From: Thermoplasmata archaeon
Lineage (GTDB): Archaea; Thermoplasmatota; Thermoplasmata; Thermoplasmatales; Thermoplasmataceae
Assembly: GCA_021850545.1 (NCBI GenBank)
Contig: JAJZLU010000035.1
Coordinates: forward strand, 50,557 to 114,556
Direction of reading: 5' to 3'
DNA: 64,000 nt
The position numbers were made by a program, and so were the translations under genes. The notes under the pieces were generated by a model. The model made no database searches and was not told the origin of the DNA. It saw only the letters and a list, made by a program, of their open reading frames with translations. This document shows positions 7,806 through 17,348 of the stretch, in pieces. Within the stretch, counting starts at the first letter, position 1, and every line of letters begins with the position of its first letter.

Positions 7806-9512
7806 TCAGTAAACCCTTGGGGCAGGCTTCCATTTGGTGATTGCTACGTCGGTGTAATGAAATGCCGGCCCGTCCTTTGTAAAGTTAACAACGGTATGTT
7901 TCAGGAAATTCACATCATCTCTCTTTGGATAGTCGTTCCTGTAGTGTGCCCCCCTGCTTTCCCTCCTCATTAAAGCACCCAGTGTAATAATTTCTGCAAG
8001 GTCAAGCATGAATCCGAGTTCGAGTGTTTCCTGCAGTTGAAGGTTGAAAACTCTGGACTTGTCCTCCACAGAAATATTTGAGAATCTCCCCTTCAGTGAG
8101 ATGATGTTTTTGGCCTGTTTTTCAAGCTCACTCTCAGTGCGCAACACACCTACATTCTGGTCCATTCCGGTCCTGAGATCCTCCCTGATCCTGGCAACGT
8201 TTTCTCCTCCCCCGTTTTTCAGGATTCCTTCCCAGATCCGTTTTTCCTCCATCATAACCCTTGTTGTATCGAGGTCAGGGATAGTGTGCGCTGAAGCCCA
8301 TTCTGCTGCCTTGATGCCCACGACGTTTCCAAATGCAAGGCATTCGTTTGTAGAGTTTGAACCCAACCGGTTTGCCCCATGTATGCTTATGGCGACATTC
8401 TCTCCGGCCCCGAATATGCCTGGAACCTGTGTCTCAGTAGATATCCTCACATCAATGCCGCCCATTGTGTAATGAGTGGCAGGCCTTACTGGGATTGGTT
8501 CCACAGCTGGATCGATATGATTGAATTTCTTGGCTATGTCAGTGATCATGGGCAATCTTTCCTCCAGTTTTTCAGCAATGTGTGTGAGGTCAAGATGTAT
8601 GTGGGGTGTCTCCCCATGTTCATCGATTATCCCCCGGCCGCCAAGTATTTCCCACATCATCGCCCGAGAAACGATGTCACGGGGAGCTTCCTCCAACTTT
8701 GTTGGAGCATACTTTTCCATGAACCGTTTGCCTTCAGAGTTCCTGAGATACCCCCCTTCAGCCCTGGCTGCCTCTGTAATAAGGATTCCGGACGGGACCA
8801 GGCCAGTGGGATGGAACTGCATGAATTCCATGTCCTTCAGTGAAAGGCCTGCCCTGTATGCAATCGCATTGCCGTCACCGGTAACTGAGCTCGCATATGT
8901 GCTGAACTGGTAAAGGCGGCCGGCCCCACCCGCTGCAAAGATGAGCGCCTTTCCCTGGAAAACAACAAACTCCCCTGTCTTGAGGTTGATGGCAGTAAGG
9001 CCGTTGAACCTGTTCTGGCCTATAATTGCGGAAGTTACAAAATACTCATTGTAAAAGTGTATCCTGTCATACATCTGGCACCTGCTGAAAAGGGTCTGCA
9101 TAACATGGAACCCTGTCTTGTCCGCTGCAAATGTAGCCCTTGGGAAGCTCAATCCACCAAAGTCCCTCTGTGAAATGGTTCCGTCAGAGTTCCTGGACCA
9201 CGGGCACCCCCAGCGGTCAGTAGTATAAATCTGCTCTGGAACTATCCGCACAAACTCCTCCACTGCATCCTGGTCGGCCAGATAGTCGCTTCCCTTTATG
9301 GTATCAAAAGCGTGGAGGTCAAGATTGTCCCTGGGATCAAGAACTGCACTGGTTCCCCCTTCTGCGGACACGGAGTGGGACCTTAGAGGGTAAAGCTTAG
9401 ATACAAGCCCAACTGAAATTGAATTGTCCTTCTCCGCTGCCGAAATGGCTGCCCTTAGCCCAGCCATTCCTCCACCCATAATTATGATATCTTCCTTGAT
9501 GGTTTCCAACAT
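7806..9512 (-). CDS. sdhA: Succinate dehydrogenase flavoprotein subunit, classical SdhA
   Basis: FAD subunit (568 aa) of the classical complex. Seen: MGGGMAGLRAA (FAD binding), HSVSAEGGTSAV, FGGLSFPRATFAADKTG around the usual FAD-attachment site, FHPTGLVPSG, and RRESRGAHYRNDYPKRDD. At the FAD site the motif reads FGGLSFPR, so the covalent-attachment His of bacterial and mitochondrial SdhA (GGHS) is Leu here. The paralogue at 4344-6062 keeps it. Start ATG 9512 follows AGGGTTT. TTTTTATATA lies just upstream. First gene of sdhABCD. Confidence 0.93.
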   Translation of the reverse strand: MLETIKEDIIIMGGGMAGLRAAISAAEKDNSISVGLVSKLYPLRSHSVSAEGGTSAVLDPRDNLDLHAFDTIKGSDYLADQDAVEEFVRIVPEQIYTTDRWGCPWSRNSDGTISQRDFGGLSFPRATFAADKTGFHVMQTLFSRCQMYDRIHFYNEYFVTSAIIGQNRFNGLTAINLKTGEFVVFQGKALIFAAGGAGRLYQFSTYASSVTGDGNAIAYRAGLSLKDMEFMQFHPTGLVPSGILITEAARAEGGYLRNSEGKRFMEKYAPTKLEEAPRDIVSRAMMWEILGGRGIIDEHGETPHIHLDLTHIAEKLEERLPMITDIAKKFNHIDPAVEPIPVRPATHYTMGGIDVRISTETQVPGIFGAGENVAISIHGANRLGSNSTNECLAFGNVVGIKAAEWASAHTIPDLDTTRVMMEEKRIWEGILKNGGGENVARIREDLRTGMDQNVGVLRTESELEKQAKNIISLKGRFSNISVEDKSRVFNLQLQETLELGFMLDLAEIITLGALMRRESRGAHYRNDYPKRDDVNFLKHTVVNFTKDGPAFHYTDVAITKWKPAPRVY

Positions 9513-9651
9513 AAACCCTATATAAAAATGCCTCAACTTTTAAAAGGGCGTACACTAACAATTACGCCATTCCCTTTAGATAAAAGTGTGAGTACCTTTT
9601 TTCTTGAGTTTTAATCCGTGGATAAGTTCCAGTATCTCCACAAGGGCAATC

Positions 9652-9660
9652 TTTAAATAA
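9652..9660 (+). promoter_or_regulatory. Box A of the hsp20 operon
   Basis: TTTAAATAA is the only good TATA-like match between the two divergent genes. A start site about 25 bp downstream falls near 9682, in the middle of the palindromic operator at 9672-9699, which suggests repression by blocking initiation. Confidence 0.55.
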
Positions 9661-9671
9661 TTTGAATTAAT

Positions 9672-9699
9672 CATTAGTTGTCAACTAATGGTTGACAAC
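9672..9699. promoter_or_regulatory. Double palindromic operator upstream of hsp20
   Basis: A perfect 19-bp palindrome with a single central base (9672-9690, core GTTGTCAAC) is followed immediately by a second 9-bp palindrome (9691-9699, GTTGACAAC) with the same core, 14 bp away centre to centre. It lies over the predicted transcription start and just before the GGAGGA ribosome site. The gene after hsp20 encodes a winged-helix regulator, the obvious candidate ligand (inference). Confidence 0.65.
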
Positions 9700-9713
9700 A
9701 GGAGGATGTAAAC

Positions 9714-10265
9714 ATGCCATACAGGAGAAGAAAAGACGACGACTGGAGAGATGAGTTCGAGGAGTTCTTTGAGAACTTCGGTTTCGACTTTGACAGGTTC
9801 AATGACAGGATGATGAAGATGTGGGACCGGATGCTTAAGGAATCTGACGTACAGACCTTCGGGCCATATGTTTACGGATTTTCTTACAAGATAGGGCAGG
9901 ATGGGAAGCCAGTCTTTGAGGAATTCGGCAATGTTCCCCAGGGAAGGATGTTTGGGAAGGAACCAAAACTACTGGACAAGGACGTCAGAGAACCAATAAC
10001 AGACCTCACTGAAGACAAGGACAAAATCTTCATTACATACGAACTGCCCGGTATTTCCAAGGAGAACATCCAGCTCAATGTTTCAGAGTACAATGTGACA
10101 ATGGAGGTAAAGGAAGGGCCAAGGAAGTACTACAAGAGCTTTGACTTCAGCTATGAACTGAAACCTGACACCGCGAGTGCAAAGTTCCTCAATGGAATAC
10201 TGGATGTTTCAGTGGAACGTGCAAGAAAAGAGATCCCGGGTGGCAGAAATATCTCCATAGACTGA
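9714..10265 (+). CDS. hsp20: Small heat shock protein, Hsp20/alpha-crystallin family
   Basis: 183-residue chaperone-type protein. The first ~95 residues are acidic and aromatic-rich (RDEFEEFFENFGFDFDRF), followed by an alpha-crystallin domain: ITYELPGISKENIQLNVSEY and, toward the end, SAKFLNGILDVSVER with the A-x-F-x-NGIL-x-V family pattern. It should bind unfolding proteins as an oligomer in the cytoplasm. GGAGGA lies 8 bp upstream of ATG 9714, after a short leader made of the operator. The regulator gene follows after 9 bp, probably in the same transcript. Confidence 0.93.
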   Translation: MPYRRRKDDDWRDEFEEFFENFGFDFDRFNDRMMKMWDRMLKESDVQTFGPYVYGFSYKIGQDGKPVFEEFGNVPQGRMFGKEPKLLDKDVREPITDLTEDKDKIFITYELPGISKENIQLNVSEYNVTMEVKEGPRKYYKSFDFSYELKPDTASAKFLNGILDVSVERARKEIPGGRNISID

Positions 10266-10274
10266 GGCGCGAAA

Positions 10275-10874
10275 ATGATTGACGAGGACATCCTTTCTTT
10301 GATTTCGGCCATTGAGAACAACACACGACGAGAAATTCTGAGAGGCTTGATCCTCGACCAATCCTATGCCTTACAGATCAGCAGATGGATAGGGGTGTCT
10401 CAGCAGGCCATCAACAAGCAGCTTGACTTGCTGGAAAAGGCCAACCTCATTCTTTCTGCAGGTATAATACCAAGCAGTTCTGGAGCCCCCAGGAAAATTT
10501 ACAAGCCCACTGGCTTTTCGACACTGGTTGCAGACTATTCCAGGAACTTCATTGAAGTAAAACGTTATGACATTCCGGAGAAAGAACCTGGAGAAGGGGA
10601 TGAAACTGCAATTGCGCCAAAAGAACTAATGGCGAACTTAAGCAAAACAGAGAATGAACTCAACGACATGATGGAAAGGCGCCTTGAGCTTATCCAGAAA
10701 AAGGATGGCCTTCTTGGAAAGCTGCATTACTATATAAACAGAATTTCGCCGGACGAAATGACCAGGAATATACTCCTTGACTACTGCGACTACCTGGATC
10801 CGGAATACGTCGCCAGGAGATACAACATACCTCTCACATATGTTATGCAGGTAGTTGAAACCTACCTGAAATAA
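10275..10874 (+). CDS. ArsR-like winged-helix transcriptional regulator
   Basis: 199-residue protein. Residues 1-80 form an ArsR-type winged helix (RREILRGLILDQSYALQISR, then VSQQAINKQLDLLEKANLI with the recognition helix, and a wing around SSGAPRKIYKP). The remainder is mostly helical and charged, probably for dimerisation (residues 115-160 look like a coiled coil). It follows hsp20 by 9 bp, so I infer autoregulation and control of hsp20 through the GTTGWCAAC palindromes. Its last codons overlap the convergent dphB gene by 13 bp. Confidence 0.85.
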   Translation: MIDEDILSLISAIENNTRREILRGLILDQSYALQISRWIGVSQQAINKQLDLLEKANLILSAGIIPSSSGAPRKIYKPTGFSTLVADYSRNFIEVKRYDIPEKEPGEGDETAIAPKELMANLSKTENELNDMMERRLELIQKKDGLLGKLHYYINRISPDEMTRNILLDYCDYLDPEYVARRYNIPLTYVMQVVETYLK

Positions 10875-11635
10875 CTGCATTTTTTTGTGAATTTTTCAGC
10901 AAAAGCAGCCTCATTGTGGTTTAAAGCTGCAGGGATCACCACAGCGGCTGGAAATTCTGCGAAACGGGCAAGGATGATATTAGAAACTGAGTCATAAATA
11001 AGCCTCTCCCCTTCCTGGGATACCCGTGACAGCGAGAAGACTTTGCTTTGATCATTGAGGAAATCAAAGCCATAACGCTCTTCCATCTGAAGTATGGTCT
11101 CGAGGGCTTCGTGCGGGAACATGGTCCTGCCATCTTTAAGGTCAAGGAGAAGAATGGTATGCTGGTTCAGTGAAAGGTTGGCTGCAATTTTTTCTGCGAC
11201 ACTTTTGGGCAGGAAATTATCCTGAGGGAATGGCACTGAAACAGGCGGCCCCATCCTGTAGGGAAATAGACCGATCTTCCCTGGGATCACTGATATAATG
11301 GAAGCATTTTCAAAAATGGCCACTTCTATCCCTGCATCAAGGGCGTCAGCGCGCAGCTGGTTGTGGGTCGTCGCGGAAAGCGGATCACCCGTGACTATTA
11401 CTGAAACCTTCTGGTAAGCGGAAAGGCGGATAATTTCCTCTTGGCTTTCCACAAATTCCCTGTCAGCGGGAATAACTTCCCTGCCCAGGAGGCCCTCCAG
11501 CTCCCTAATTGTACCCTGTGGAGATATTGAAGTATATGTTTCAAAATATACAAGGTCTGAAAGCTTCAGAACCTCAAACTGTTCCAGCGTAAGGCTTTTG
11601 ATACCCCTCAGTCCAAGGCCAACCAGGTTCAGCAT
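10862..11635 (-). CDS. dphB: Diphthine synthase
   Basis: 257-residue SAM-dependent methyltransferase of the tetrapyrrole-methylase fold, which methylates the modified His of elongation factor 2 during diphthamide synthesis. The family hallmarks are present: MLNLVGLGLRGIKSLTLE at the N-terminus, VIVTGDPLSATTH, and GPPVSVPFP. Length is normal. It follows enolase by 10 bp on the minus strand. Confidence 0.93.
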   Translation of the reverse strand: MLNLVGLGLRGIKSLTLEQFEVLKLSDLVYFETYTSISPQGTIRELEGLLGREVIPADREFVESQEEIIRLSAYQKVSVIVTGDPLSATTHNQLRADALDAGIEVAIFENASIISVIPGKIGLFPYRMGPPVSVPFPQDNFLPKSVAEKIAANLSLNQHTILLLDLKDGRTMFPHEALETILQMEERYGFDFLNDQSKVFSLSRVSQEGERLIYDSVSNIILARFAEFPAAVVIPAALNHNEAAFAEKFTKKCSYFR

Positions 11636-11645
11636 TGAAGGTTGC

Positions 11646-12857
11646 CTAAAGGAAATCTTCCTCTATCCTGATGAGTTCATTGAGTTTGGCCAATCTCTCC
11701 CCGCCAATAGTTCCGGTCTTGATGAACTCAGCGCCGAACGCAACAGAAAGGTGTGCAATGAAATCGTCGGTTGTCTCTCCGCTCCTATGCGAAACCGTCC
11801 TGCTCATTCCGGCCTCAGTGGCCATTTTAACAGCCTCAACGGTACTCGAAAGGGTGCCTATCTGGTTCACCTTGATGAGTATCCCGCTTGTGGACTTGAG
11901 TTCTATTCCTTTCCTGAGCCTCTGGGGGTTTGTTGTGTATAGATCATCCCCAACAACTACACCATTCTTGCCGACTTTTCTTGTGACCTCGGCAAATCCC
12001 TCATAGTCGGTATCTTCCATCGGGTCTTCATTGAAATAAAAGCCAAGCTCATTGGAAAAGGATGCTGCAAAATCAATCTGCTGGTCACGAGTTTTAACCT
12101 CCTTCTTGTAGTGGTACTTTCCATCCTTGAAATATTCCGTCGCCGCAAAGTCCACGCCAAGCAGTATCTTCACCTTGTGTTCACTGGACATTTCCTTTAC
12201 TGCCTGTTTTATAATTTCCACCGCCTCTAGGTCGTCTATGCTGGCTGTCCATGCCCTTTCGTCGCCAACCCCGACGCTCACTCCCTTCAGCTTGTCAGAC
12301 AGCAGCTCGCCAATTCTTCTGTGGACCCTGGTATTCACGAATGCAGATTCCATGAAAGTCTTTCCCTGGGTCGAAACAAGGAACTCCTGTATTGTAGTTC
12401 CGTTTCTGGAGTGCCGGCCACCGCCAATTACGTTTCCCATTGGTCTGGGCAGGCTCCTTGAAAACATTCCTCCTACATACTTGTAAAGTGGAATGTCCAG
12501 GGCCTGTGATACTGCCTTTGCGTTTGCAACCGAAATTGCGGTTGCCATGTTCCCCCCAAGGTTTGAAAGGTATTCCGAGCCGTCAAGTTCTCTTAGTATG
12601 GCATCCAGTCCCTGCTGGTCCAGTGCATTGAAACCTAGAATTCTGTTCTTTACGTTCTTTTCAAAGAACTTTATTGACTCATCCGGCCCCCCCTTGGGAA
12701 AAGCCTGCATTTCAGTTGCCCCTGTGCTAGCGCCGGATGGCGAGGAGCAGACTCCTGTGGAATATTCAAGGTCCACGGTCGCTTCGACCGTGAAGTTTCC
12801 CCTTGAATCAATGACTTTCCTTGCCCTTACATCTACAATAGGAATGTGAGACAACAT
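11646..12857 (-). CDS. eno: Enolase (phosphopyruvate hydratase)
   Basis: 403-residue glycolytic enzyme interconverting 2-phosphoglycerate and phosphoenolpyruvate. Seen: [15 protein letters not shown], the SGASTG loop, the Mg ligand region around [12 protein letters not shown] and [13 protein letters not shown], the catalytic [15 protein letters not shown], and [15 protein letters not shown]. In non-phosphorylative Entner-Doudoroff metabolism typical of Thermoplasmatales it supplies the pyruvate kinase encoded at 43576. Confidence 0.96.
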   Translation of the reverse strand: MLSHIPIVDVRARKVIDSRGNFTVEATVDLEYSTGVCSSPSGASTGATEMQAFPKGGPDESIKFFEKNVKNRILGFNALDQQGLDAILRELDGSEYLSNLGGNMATAISVANAKAVSQALDIPLYKYVGGMFSRSLPRPMGNVIGGGRHSRNGTTIQEFLVSTQGKTFMESAFVNTRVHRRIGELLSDKLKGVSVGVGDERAWTASIDDLEAVEIIKQAVKEMSSEHKVKILLGVDFAATEYFKDGKYHYKKEVKTRDQQIDFAASFSNELGFYFNEDPMEDTDYEGFAEVTRKVGKNGVVVGDDLYTTNPQRLRKGIELKSTSGILIKVNQIGTLSSTVEAVKMATEAGMSRTVSHRSGETTDDFIAHLSVAFGAEFIKTGTIGGERLAKLNELIRIEEDFL

Positions 12858-12886
12858 GCATTTATGAAATGTGCATAAGGTTTAAT

Positions 12887-13414
12887 TTATTTTTTCACCT
12901 GAGACAAATTGTCCCTGTAACGCCTGCAGAAAGTATTGTAATTGTTCTTGTAATCTTCCCAGAGCCTCCTGTATTCATCATTTATTTCGCCAATAACCTT
13001 AGCAGGCACACCTGCTGCAATACTTCCATCCGGTATCTCAAACCTGTTCCTTACAACAGCCCCTTCCGCTATGGCAGCCCAGGTTCCAACATTGGCAAAA
13101 TCAGAAATGGTTGAGTTCATGCCGATGACCGCCCAGTCGTTTATTGTTGGAGTATGTATAACAGACAAATGCCCCAGAGTTACATGTTTTCCAATTGTTG
13201 TCTTCTCTCCTGGCCTAGCGTGGATCACAACATTGTCTTCCACTGCGGTATAATCACCAACTTCTATCTCGCCGTAATCTCCTCTAACAACTGCACCTGG
13301 CCCAATCCAGACTTCCTTTCCTATTCTAACGTTGCCAATAATGACAGCCGATGGGAAAACATATGCCGATTCGTCCAGAACAGGCACCCTTCCTTCAAAT
13401 TCATACAGTGGCAT
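12887..13414 (-). CDS. Gamma-carbonic-anhydrase-like hexapeptide-repeat protein
   Basis: 175-residue left-handed beta-helix protein with hexapeptide periodicity (VIIGNVRIGKEVWIGPGAVV) and three His positions expected for metal in the gamma-CA family (VIHARPG, LGHLSVIHT). A C-terminal helix closes the trimer. Family members are often annotated as carbonic anhydrase or as transferases, and activity is unproven for most. It stands alone between eno and the PfkB gene. Confidence 0.85.
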   Translation of the reverse strand: MPLYEFEGRVPVLDESAYVFPSAVIIGNVRIGKEVWIGPGAVVRGDYGEIEVGDYTAVEDNVVIHARPGEKTTIGKHVTLGHLSVIHTPTINDWAVIGMNSTISDFANVGTWAAIAEGAVVRNRFEIPDGSIAAGVPAKVIGEINDEYRRLWEDYKNNYNTFCRRYRDNLSQVKK

Positions 13415-13444
13415 AAAAGAAGGATCACTAATGATTTAATGAAA

Positions 13445-14329
13445 TCATTGGGATAAGATCTTCAGCATCTGGTCCCCGGTTTTCCTGAAATCTTGGAAAG
13501 GACCGGAAATAGCCTCGGCCGATACAATAGATCCCAACTCTATGGCTTTTTCCATTCCGAGATTCCGCCATAGTGCGAAATACATGCCGGCACGAAATGC
13601 ATCTCCTGCTCCAATGGTTTCATATGGATTCTTAACCTCTTTTGCCGGAAAATGCTGGCTTTTGCGATCATGGAAATATGTGGAGCCCTTGTCTCCCCTC
13701 GTCACAATGAGTTCCCGGCAGTGATGGTAAAGTTCCCCATTCCCTATCCCTAAAATATCTTCCGCCTTGGCTGATTCGGATTCGTTGAGTATGGTCAGGT
13801 AAGACAGCTGCAGCATTTTTCCCAAGGTTTCACTATCATACCTGTAGTTTATTTCCTGGCCGGGATCGAATACTATCCTGGAGCCAGTGCACTTCCTGCT
13901 GATAGAAATATAGTCATTTGGCAATCCGGTTCCAAAGTGCACGTACTGGTATCCTTCAGGATCAAGGGAAATCCGGCTTTCAAGGGGTCCGTTCATTGGC
14001 CCCTGGTAGAAATAGTAAATCTGGTCTTCCCCGTTGGAGGCCGCGTACCCGATAGGACCCAGATCTTCGCTGTCGACGAAAAGATGGGATGTGTCAGCAC
14101 CTATTTCACTGAGGAATTTGATGTATTTATCGTGAGATTTTCCTGATACCGCAGAAAAAAGGTGAAATGGAAACCCCAGCCTGGCACCGATCATTGCAAG
14201 GTTCCCAGCAGTACCGCCAAAGCTTTCCTTTAACTTGTTGATTGCGACTGAGCCTTTTGCAGGAAAGAAATCCACATTCATTGTCACATCAATGGCAACG
14301 TGGCCGAATATCGCCAGAAAATTTTTCAT
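13445..14329 (-). CDS. PfkB-family carbohydrate/nucleoside kinase
   Basis: 294-residue ribokinase-superfamily kinase. Visible: the N-terminal GHVAIDVTMNVDFFPAKGS, a glycine-rich FGGTAGNLA segment, and the catalytic anion-hole signature ETIGAGDAFRAGMYFAL with the catalytic Asp. Thermoplasma has a related PfkB enzyme described as a nucleoside kinase. The substrate here cannot be decided from sequence alone. Confidence 0.88.
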   Translation of the reverse strand: MKNFLAIFGHVAIDVTMNVDFFPAKGSVAINKLKESFGGTAGNLAMIGARLGFPFHLFSAVSGKSHDKYIKFLSEIGADTSHLFVDSEDLGPIGYAASNGEDQIYYFYQGPMNGPLESRISLDPEGYQYVHFGTGLPNDYISISRKCTGSRIVFDPGQEINYRYDSETLGKMLQLSYLTILNESESAKAEDILGIGNGELYHHCRELIVTRGDKGSTYFHDRKSQHFPAKEVKNPYETIGAGDAFRAGMYFALWRNLGMEKAIELGSIVSAEAISGPFQDFRKTGDQMLKILSQ

Positions 14330-14359
14330 CGCCGTAATATGGAGCTTGAAATATAAAGG

Positions 14360-14800
14360 TTATATGGATATTTCGACCCTTGCCATCCTTGTAAAAACTA
14401 CTCCGTCCAATTCAATCGCCCTTTCAGGAATGGGGATCACCTTTTCTGCCTTCAGAAGTCCATGGCAGAGACTCTCGAACTCCAGAAGATCCTCATGGTT
14501 TGAGTAAACCACCATTATGTTCTTTGTGGAACTCGATATGCCGATTTCCTCCTGTGCCTTCGAAATCTGCTTCTCCCCGGAAATAAGCATTAGGAATGCG
14601 GACTCGGGGCGCTTTATCTTTTCAGAATAGCTGATGAGACGTTTTGCCCTTTCGTATGCAACTGATACCTGTTCTATGCTTATGATCTTGTCCGCATCAA
14701 TTACGGAAAAAAAATCATTGTGGCTGGCTCCGAGAAAGCCCCTGATTGATGAGAGGCAATCCCACGCCAGCAGTTTATAGTATTTTACTTCAGGCAACAT
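14360..14800 (-). CDS. Cgi121-like KEOPS complex subunit
   Basis: 146-residue protein matching the Cgi121 family: an N-terminal YKLLAWDC strand, an internal helix with [41 protein letters not shown], and a C-terminal strand. KEOPS makes t6A37 on tRNAs, and Cgi121 binds the tRNA CCA end and Bud32. The long reading to 14941 is not credible because it runs through lonB. ATG 14800 gives an 11-bp overlap with lonB and a family-like N-terminus. Confidence is moderate as the family is divergent. Confidence 0.7.
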   Translation of the reverse strand: MLPEVKYYKLLAWDCLSSIRGFLGASHNDFFSVIDADKIISIEQVSVAYERAKRLISYSEKIKRPESAFLMLISGEKQISKAQEEIGISSSTKNIMVVYSNHEDLLEFESLCHGLLKAEKVIPIPERAIELDGVVFTRMARVEISI

Positions 14801-16754
14801 TTGTGCCGGGCCTTGTGCCCTGTTTCCCGCCACCAAACATCTTCGAGTTGAGGAAATCCGCAACCGATGAGAGGAACTTCTGCTTCTCAGGGCTTGCAAT
14901 GAGTGCATTGTCCCACACTTCCCTGATATCTGTTGCCGCAATTATGTCAATCTTGCCTTCATGGGCCTGGTCAAGAACGATATCCCCATAATTGGCAGCA
15001 GGAACGATAACTCTCTTCATTCCAGCTTCTATTGCAGCCTCAACCTTTGCAGTAACCCCTCCAACTGGAAGGACTGCACCCCTTACGCTAAGGGATCCGG
15101 TCATGGCCACAGTCTGGTCGATCGGTATGTTCTCAATTGCAGATATCACGGCGGTTGCAATAGAAACGCTTGCAGAATCCCCTTCTACACCTTCATATGT
15201 TCCAATGAACTGGATGTGGATATCAAGATCCGATATGTCTTTCCCACTGAGTTTCTTGAACACGGCCGACACGTTCTGGACAGCTTCTTTTGCTATTTCT
15301 CCAAGTTTGCCGGTAGCTACCACTACACCATTTCCCTTGTGCTGTGCAGGAGTAACTTCTGCAACTATTGGCATCACGATTCCAGTGTAGTCTGCCATTC
15401 CCGTGTTTGCACCTACCACAGCTAAACCGTTAACCATCCCAACCTGTGAACCTTCACTCCTGAATGTCTGGTAGGTCTTCCTTATCTGTATAGATCTGTC
15501 AGCAACCTGCTGCTCCAGCGGCTTGCTCAGTGCCTTTGCAGCCACTACCTGTCTAGCAGAAACTACATCTGTCTTTTCAGTAATGGCGATATCTCCAGCA
15601 ACCCTGATAAGTCCACCAAGCTCCCTTAGCCTCAGGGTGAGTTTTCCTTTTCTACCTGATCTCTTCTGGGCTTCCTTTATGATCTCTGTTACTGCCCCGA
15701 TGTCGAAGTGCGGGATCTTTTTGTCCTTGAGTATTTCCTGGGCAATGAATTGAACGAGCTTGTGCCTGTTCTCATCATTGTCTTCCATTGTATCGTTAAC
15801 GTATACCTCGTATCCGTATCCCCTTATCCTTGACCTGAGTGCAGGATGTATTCCCTGTACTGCGTCCAGGTTTCCCGCAGCAACTAGAACAAAATCGCAA
15901 GGAACAGGTTCTGTCTGGACCATAGCGCCTGCGCTCCTTTCACTCTGCCCCGAAATGGAAAATTTCTTCTCCTGCATTGCTGTAAGGAGGGCTTGCTGAC
16001 TTTCCGGCCTCAGCAGGTTCATTTCATCAACGAAAAGAACACCTTTGTGTGCCTTGTGAATGTTGCCTGACTCTACCCTGTCGTGTGCAGGAGTTTCCAG
16101 CCCACCTGACTGGAATGGATCATGCCTTACGTCTCCCAAAAGGGCACCGGAGTGTGCGCCAGTGGAATCGATGAACGGGGGCTTGTCTGATGGAGAATGC
16201 GTCACGAGCAATTTTGGCACCAGTGCGCGTTCCATCCTCATTCCGGGGTTAAGGGCCATTATCATGTATATGAATAAGGCAGCGAATATTGCAAGAAATG
16301 CTATTGTATAGTTTGTAAATGCTATTGATGCAACAATCCCAAGGAAAATTACTGAGATTATGATGAAAAGCACACCCCTGGAGCGGTCCTTTCTTTCTCT
16401 CTCCGCCTTGATCTGGTACTGCCTTACAATCTCCTTTCCTTTTCCTGCCGGGAGTGTTTTTACTTTTGGTCTGTTTGAATCTTCAGGGTTAGGGAACACT
16501 AGTATGTCTTCCAGCTCATCCTTTGGCAGGAAATCTACCATTGACTGGGCCAGCATTGATTTTCCAGTTCCAGGTTCGCCAATCAGAAGAACATGTCTCT
16601 TCTGCAAAGCCGCTTTCTTGACGACTTCTCTGGCCTCCTCCTGTCCTACAACCTGGTCAAAAAGAATCCTGGGCACCTGAACATCTTTTGTGGAGTTGAC
16701 GTTCAACTTCTTTACCCATTCATCTACAGTTTCTACCGTACTGTCCACCACCAC
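14790..16754 (-). CDS. lonB: ATP-dependent protease LonB, membrane-anchored archaeal type
   Basis: 654-residue archaeal Lon. Domain order: AAA+ with Walker A GEPGTGKS (59-66), two transmembrane helices inserted in the ATPase domain (about 127-165) that tie it to the membrane, Walker B region [11 protein letters not shown], and the C-terminal protease domain with catalytic Ser527 (EGDSAS) and Lys570 ([10 protein letters not shown]), 43 residues apart as in Lon. It degrades unfolded and regulatory proteins. The start is GTG 16754, first of three consecutive GTG codons, so the exact start is uncertain by two residues. Confidence 0.96.
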   Translation of the reverse strand: MVVDSTVETVDEWVKKLNVNSTKDVQVPRILFDQVVGQEEAREVVKKAALQKRHVLLIGEPGTGKSMLAQSMVDFLPKDELEDILVFPNPEDSNRPKVKTLPAGKGKEIVRQYQIKAERERKDRSRGVLFIIISVIFLGIVASIAFTNYTIAFLAIFAALFIYMIMALNPGMRMERALVPKLLVTHSPSDKPPFIDSTGAHSGALLGDVRHDPFQSGGLETPAHDRVESGNIHKAHKGVLFVDEMNLLRPESQQALLTAMQEKKFSISGQSERSAGAMVQTEPVPCDFVLVAAGNLDAVQGIHPALRSRIRGYGYEVYVNDTMEDNDENRHKLVQFIAQEILKDKKIPHFDIGAVTEIIKEAQKRSGRKGKLTLRLRELGGLIRVAGDIAITEKTDVVSARQVVAAKALSKPLEQQVADRSIQIRKTYQTFRSEGSQVGMVNGLAVVGANTGMADYTGIVMPIVAEVTPAQHKGNGVVVATGKLGEIAKEAVQNVSAVFKKLSGKDISDLDIHIQFIGTYEGVEGDSASVSIATAVISAIENIPIDQTVAMTGSLSVRGAVLPVGGVTAKVEAAIEAGMKRVIVPAANYGDIVLDQAHEGKIDIIAATDIREVWDNALIASPEKQKFLSSVADFLNSKMFGGGKQGTRPGTNVA

Positions 16755-16829
16755 TCTATTTAAATTAAACTATTAAGCCTTTCCAATTGCAGGGAAGCTA
16801 CAAAATTCAGTTTAGAAAAGGAAAACCTT

Positions 16830-16853
16830 GATAACACCCGTTCAGGTGTTATC
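16830..16853 (-). terminator. Hairpin with T-rich tail between the HTH gene and lonB
   Basis: GATAACACC and GGTGTTATC form a perfect 9-bp stem with a 6-base loop. On the minus strand it overlaps the stop codon of the upstream regulator gene and is followed by a T-rich run (GGTTTTCCTTTTC). That shape suits a terminator or processing site separating the regulator from lonB. An operator role cannot be excluded. Confidence 0.55.
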
Positions 16854-17190
16854 CGATTTCTACTGCGAAAACTTTTTTGTGGTTAAACATGGTTCTGAGG
16901 CCTTTAATGTCCTCAATATAATCCTGGTTAACCTTGTAGTACTTGAATCCGTTCTTTGTCTGCTCTACGGATATCAGTCCGAGGCCAACTAATGATTCTT
17001 CTCCGGTGTATCTGACGCCAAGGCCCTCGAGACAGCCCTTCACATTTGAAGGATCTGATTTCACTGCACGTGATATCTCAGAGAGATAGGACCTGTAGGG
17101 GTAAATGGAAAGCATATAGAACAGAACCTTGCGCCTCAATTCGCTTCGGTTCAGAGATCTAATGATGTTTCCATCTGCTATTAACTCCAT
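16849..17190 (-). CDS. Small winged-helix-like DNA-binding protein
   Basis: 113-residue protein from ATG 17190. The core reads as a helix-turn-helix: SELRRKVLFYMLSIYPYRSY, then LSEISRAVKSDPSNVKGCLEGLG, followed by a wing-like LGLISVEQTKNGFKYYKV. This is the pattern of archaeal transcription regulators with HxlR/ArsR-like folds. The start is chosen because TTTATATATA lies 24 bp upstream, fitting a leaderless transcript. The longer reading to 17268 would run through this box. Regulatory target unknown. It precedes lonB. Confidence 0.72.
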   Translation of the reverse strand: MELIADGNIIRSLNRSELRRKVLFYMLSIYPYRSYLSEISRAVKSDPSNVKGCLEGLGVRYTGEESLVGLGLISVEQTKNGFKYYKVNQDYIEDIKGLRTMFNHKKVFAVEIG

Positions 17191-17286
17191 GACATCAAAT
17201 TCGCATGGATATATATAAATCTTCTTGGCAGACAACATACATGTACCCTTAACTACACGTTCCACCACATATTTACCTACATAAGG

Positions 17287-17305
17287 TGTCAGACATTATC
17301 TGACA
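17287..17305. repeat. Short inverted repeat between DUF2070 and HTH genes
   Basis: TGTCAGA and TCTGACA are perfect 7-bp arms separated by 5 bp, about 70 bp upstream of the HTH gene's box A and 44 bp after the DUF2070 stop codon. It could be an operator or the stem of a weak terminator. Confidence 0.35.
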
Positions 17306-17348
17306 ATTGAGCCATTTGCCTGTTTACTTTTTATGCAGTGAATATTAA

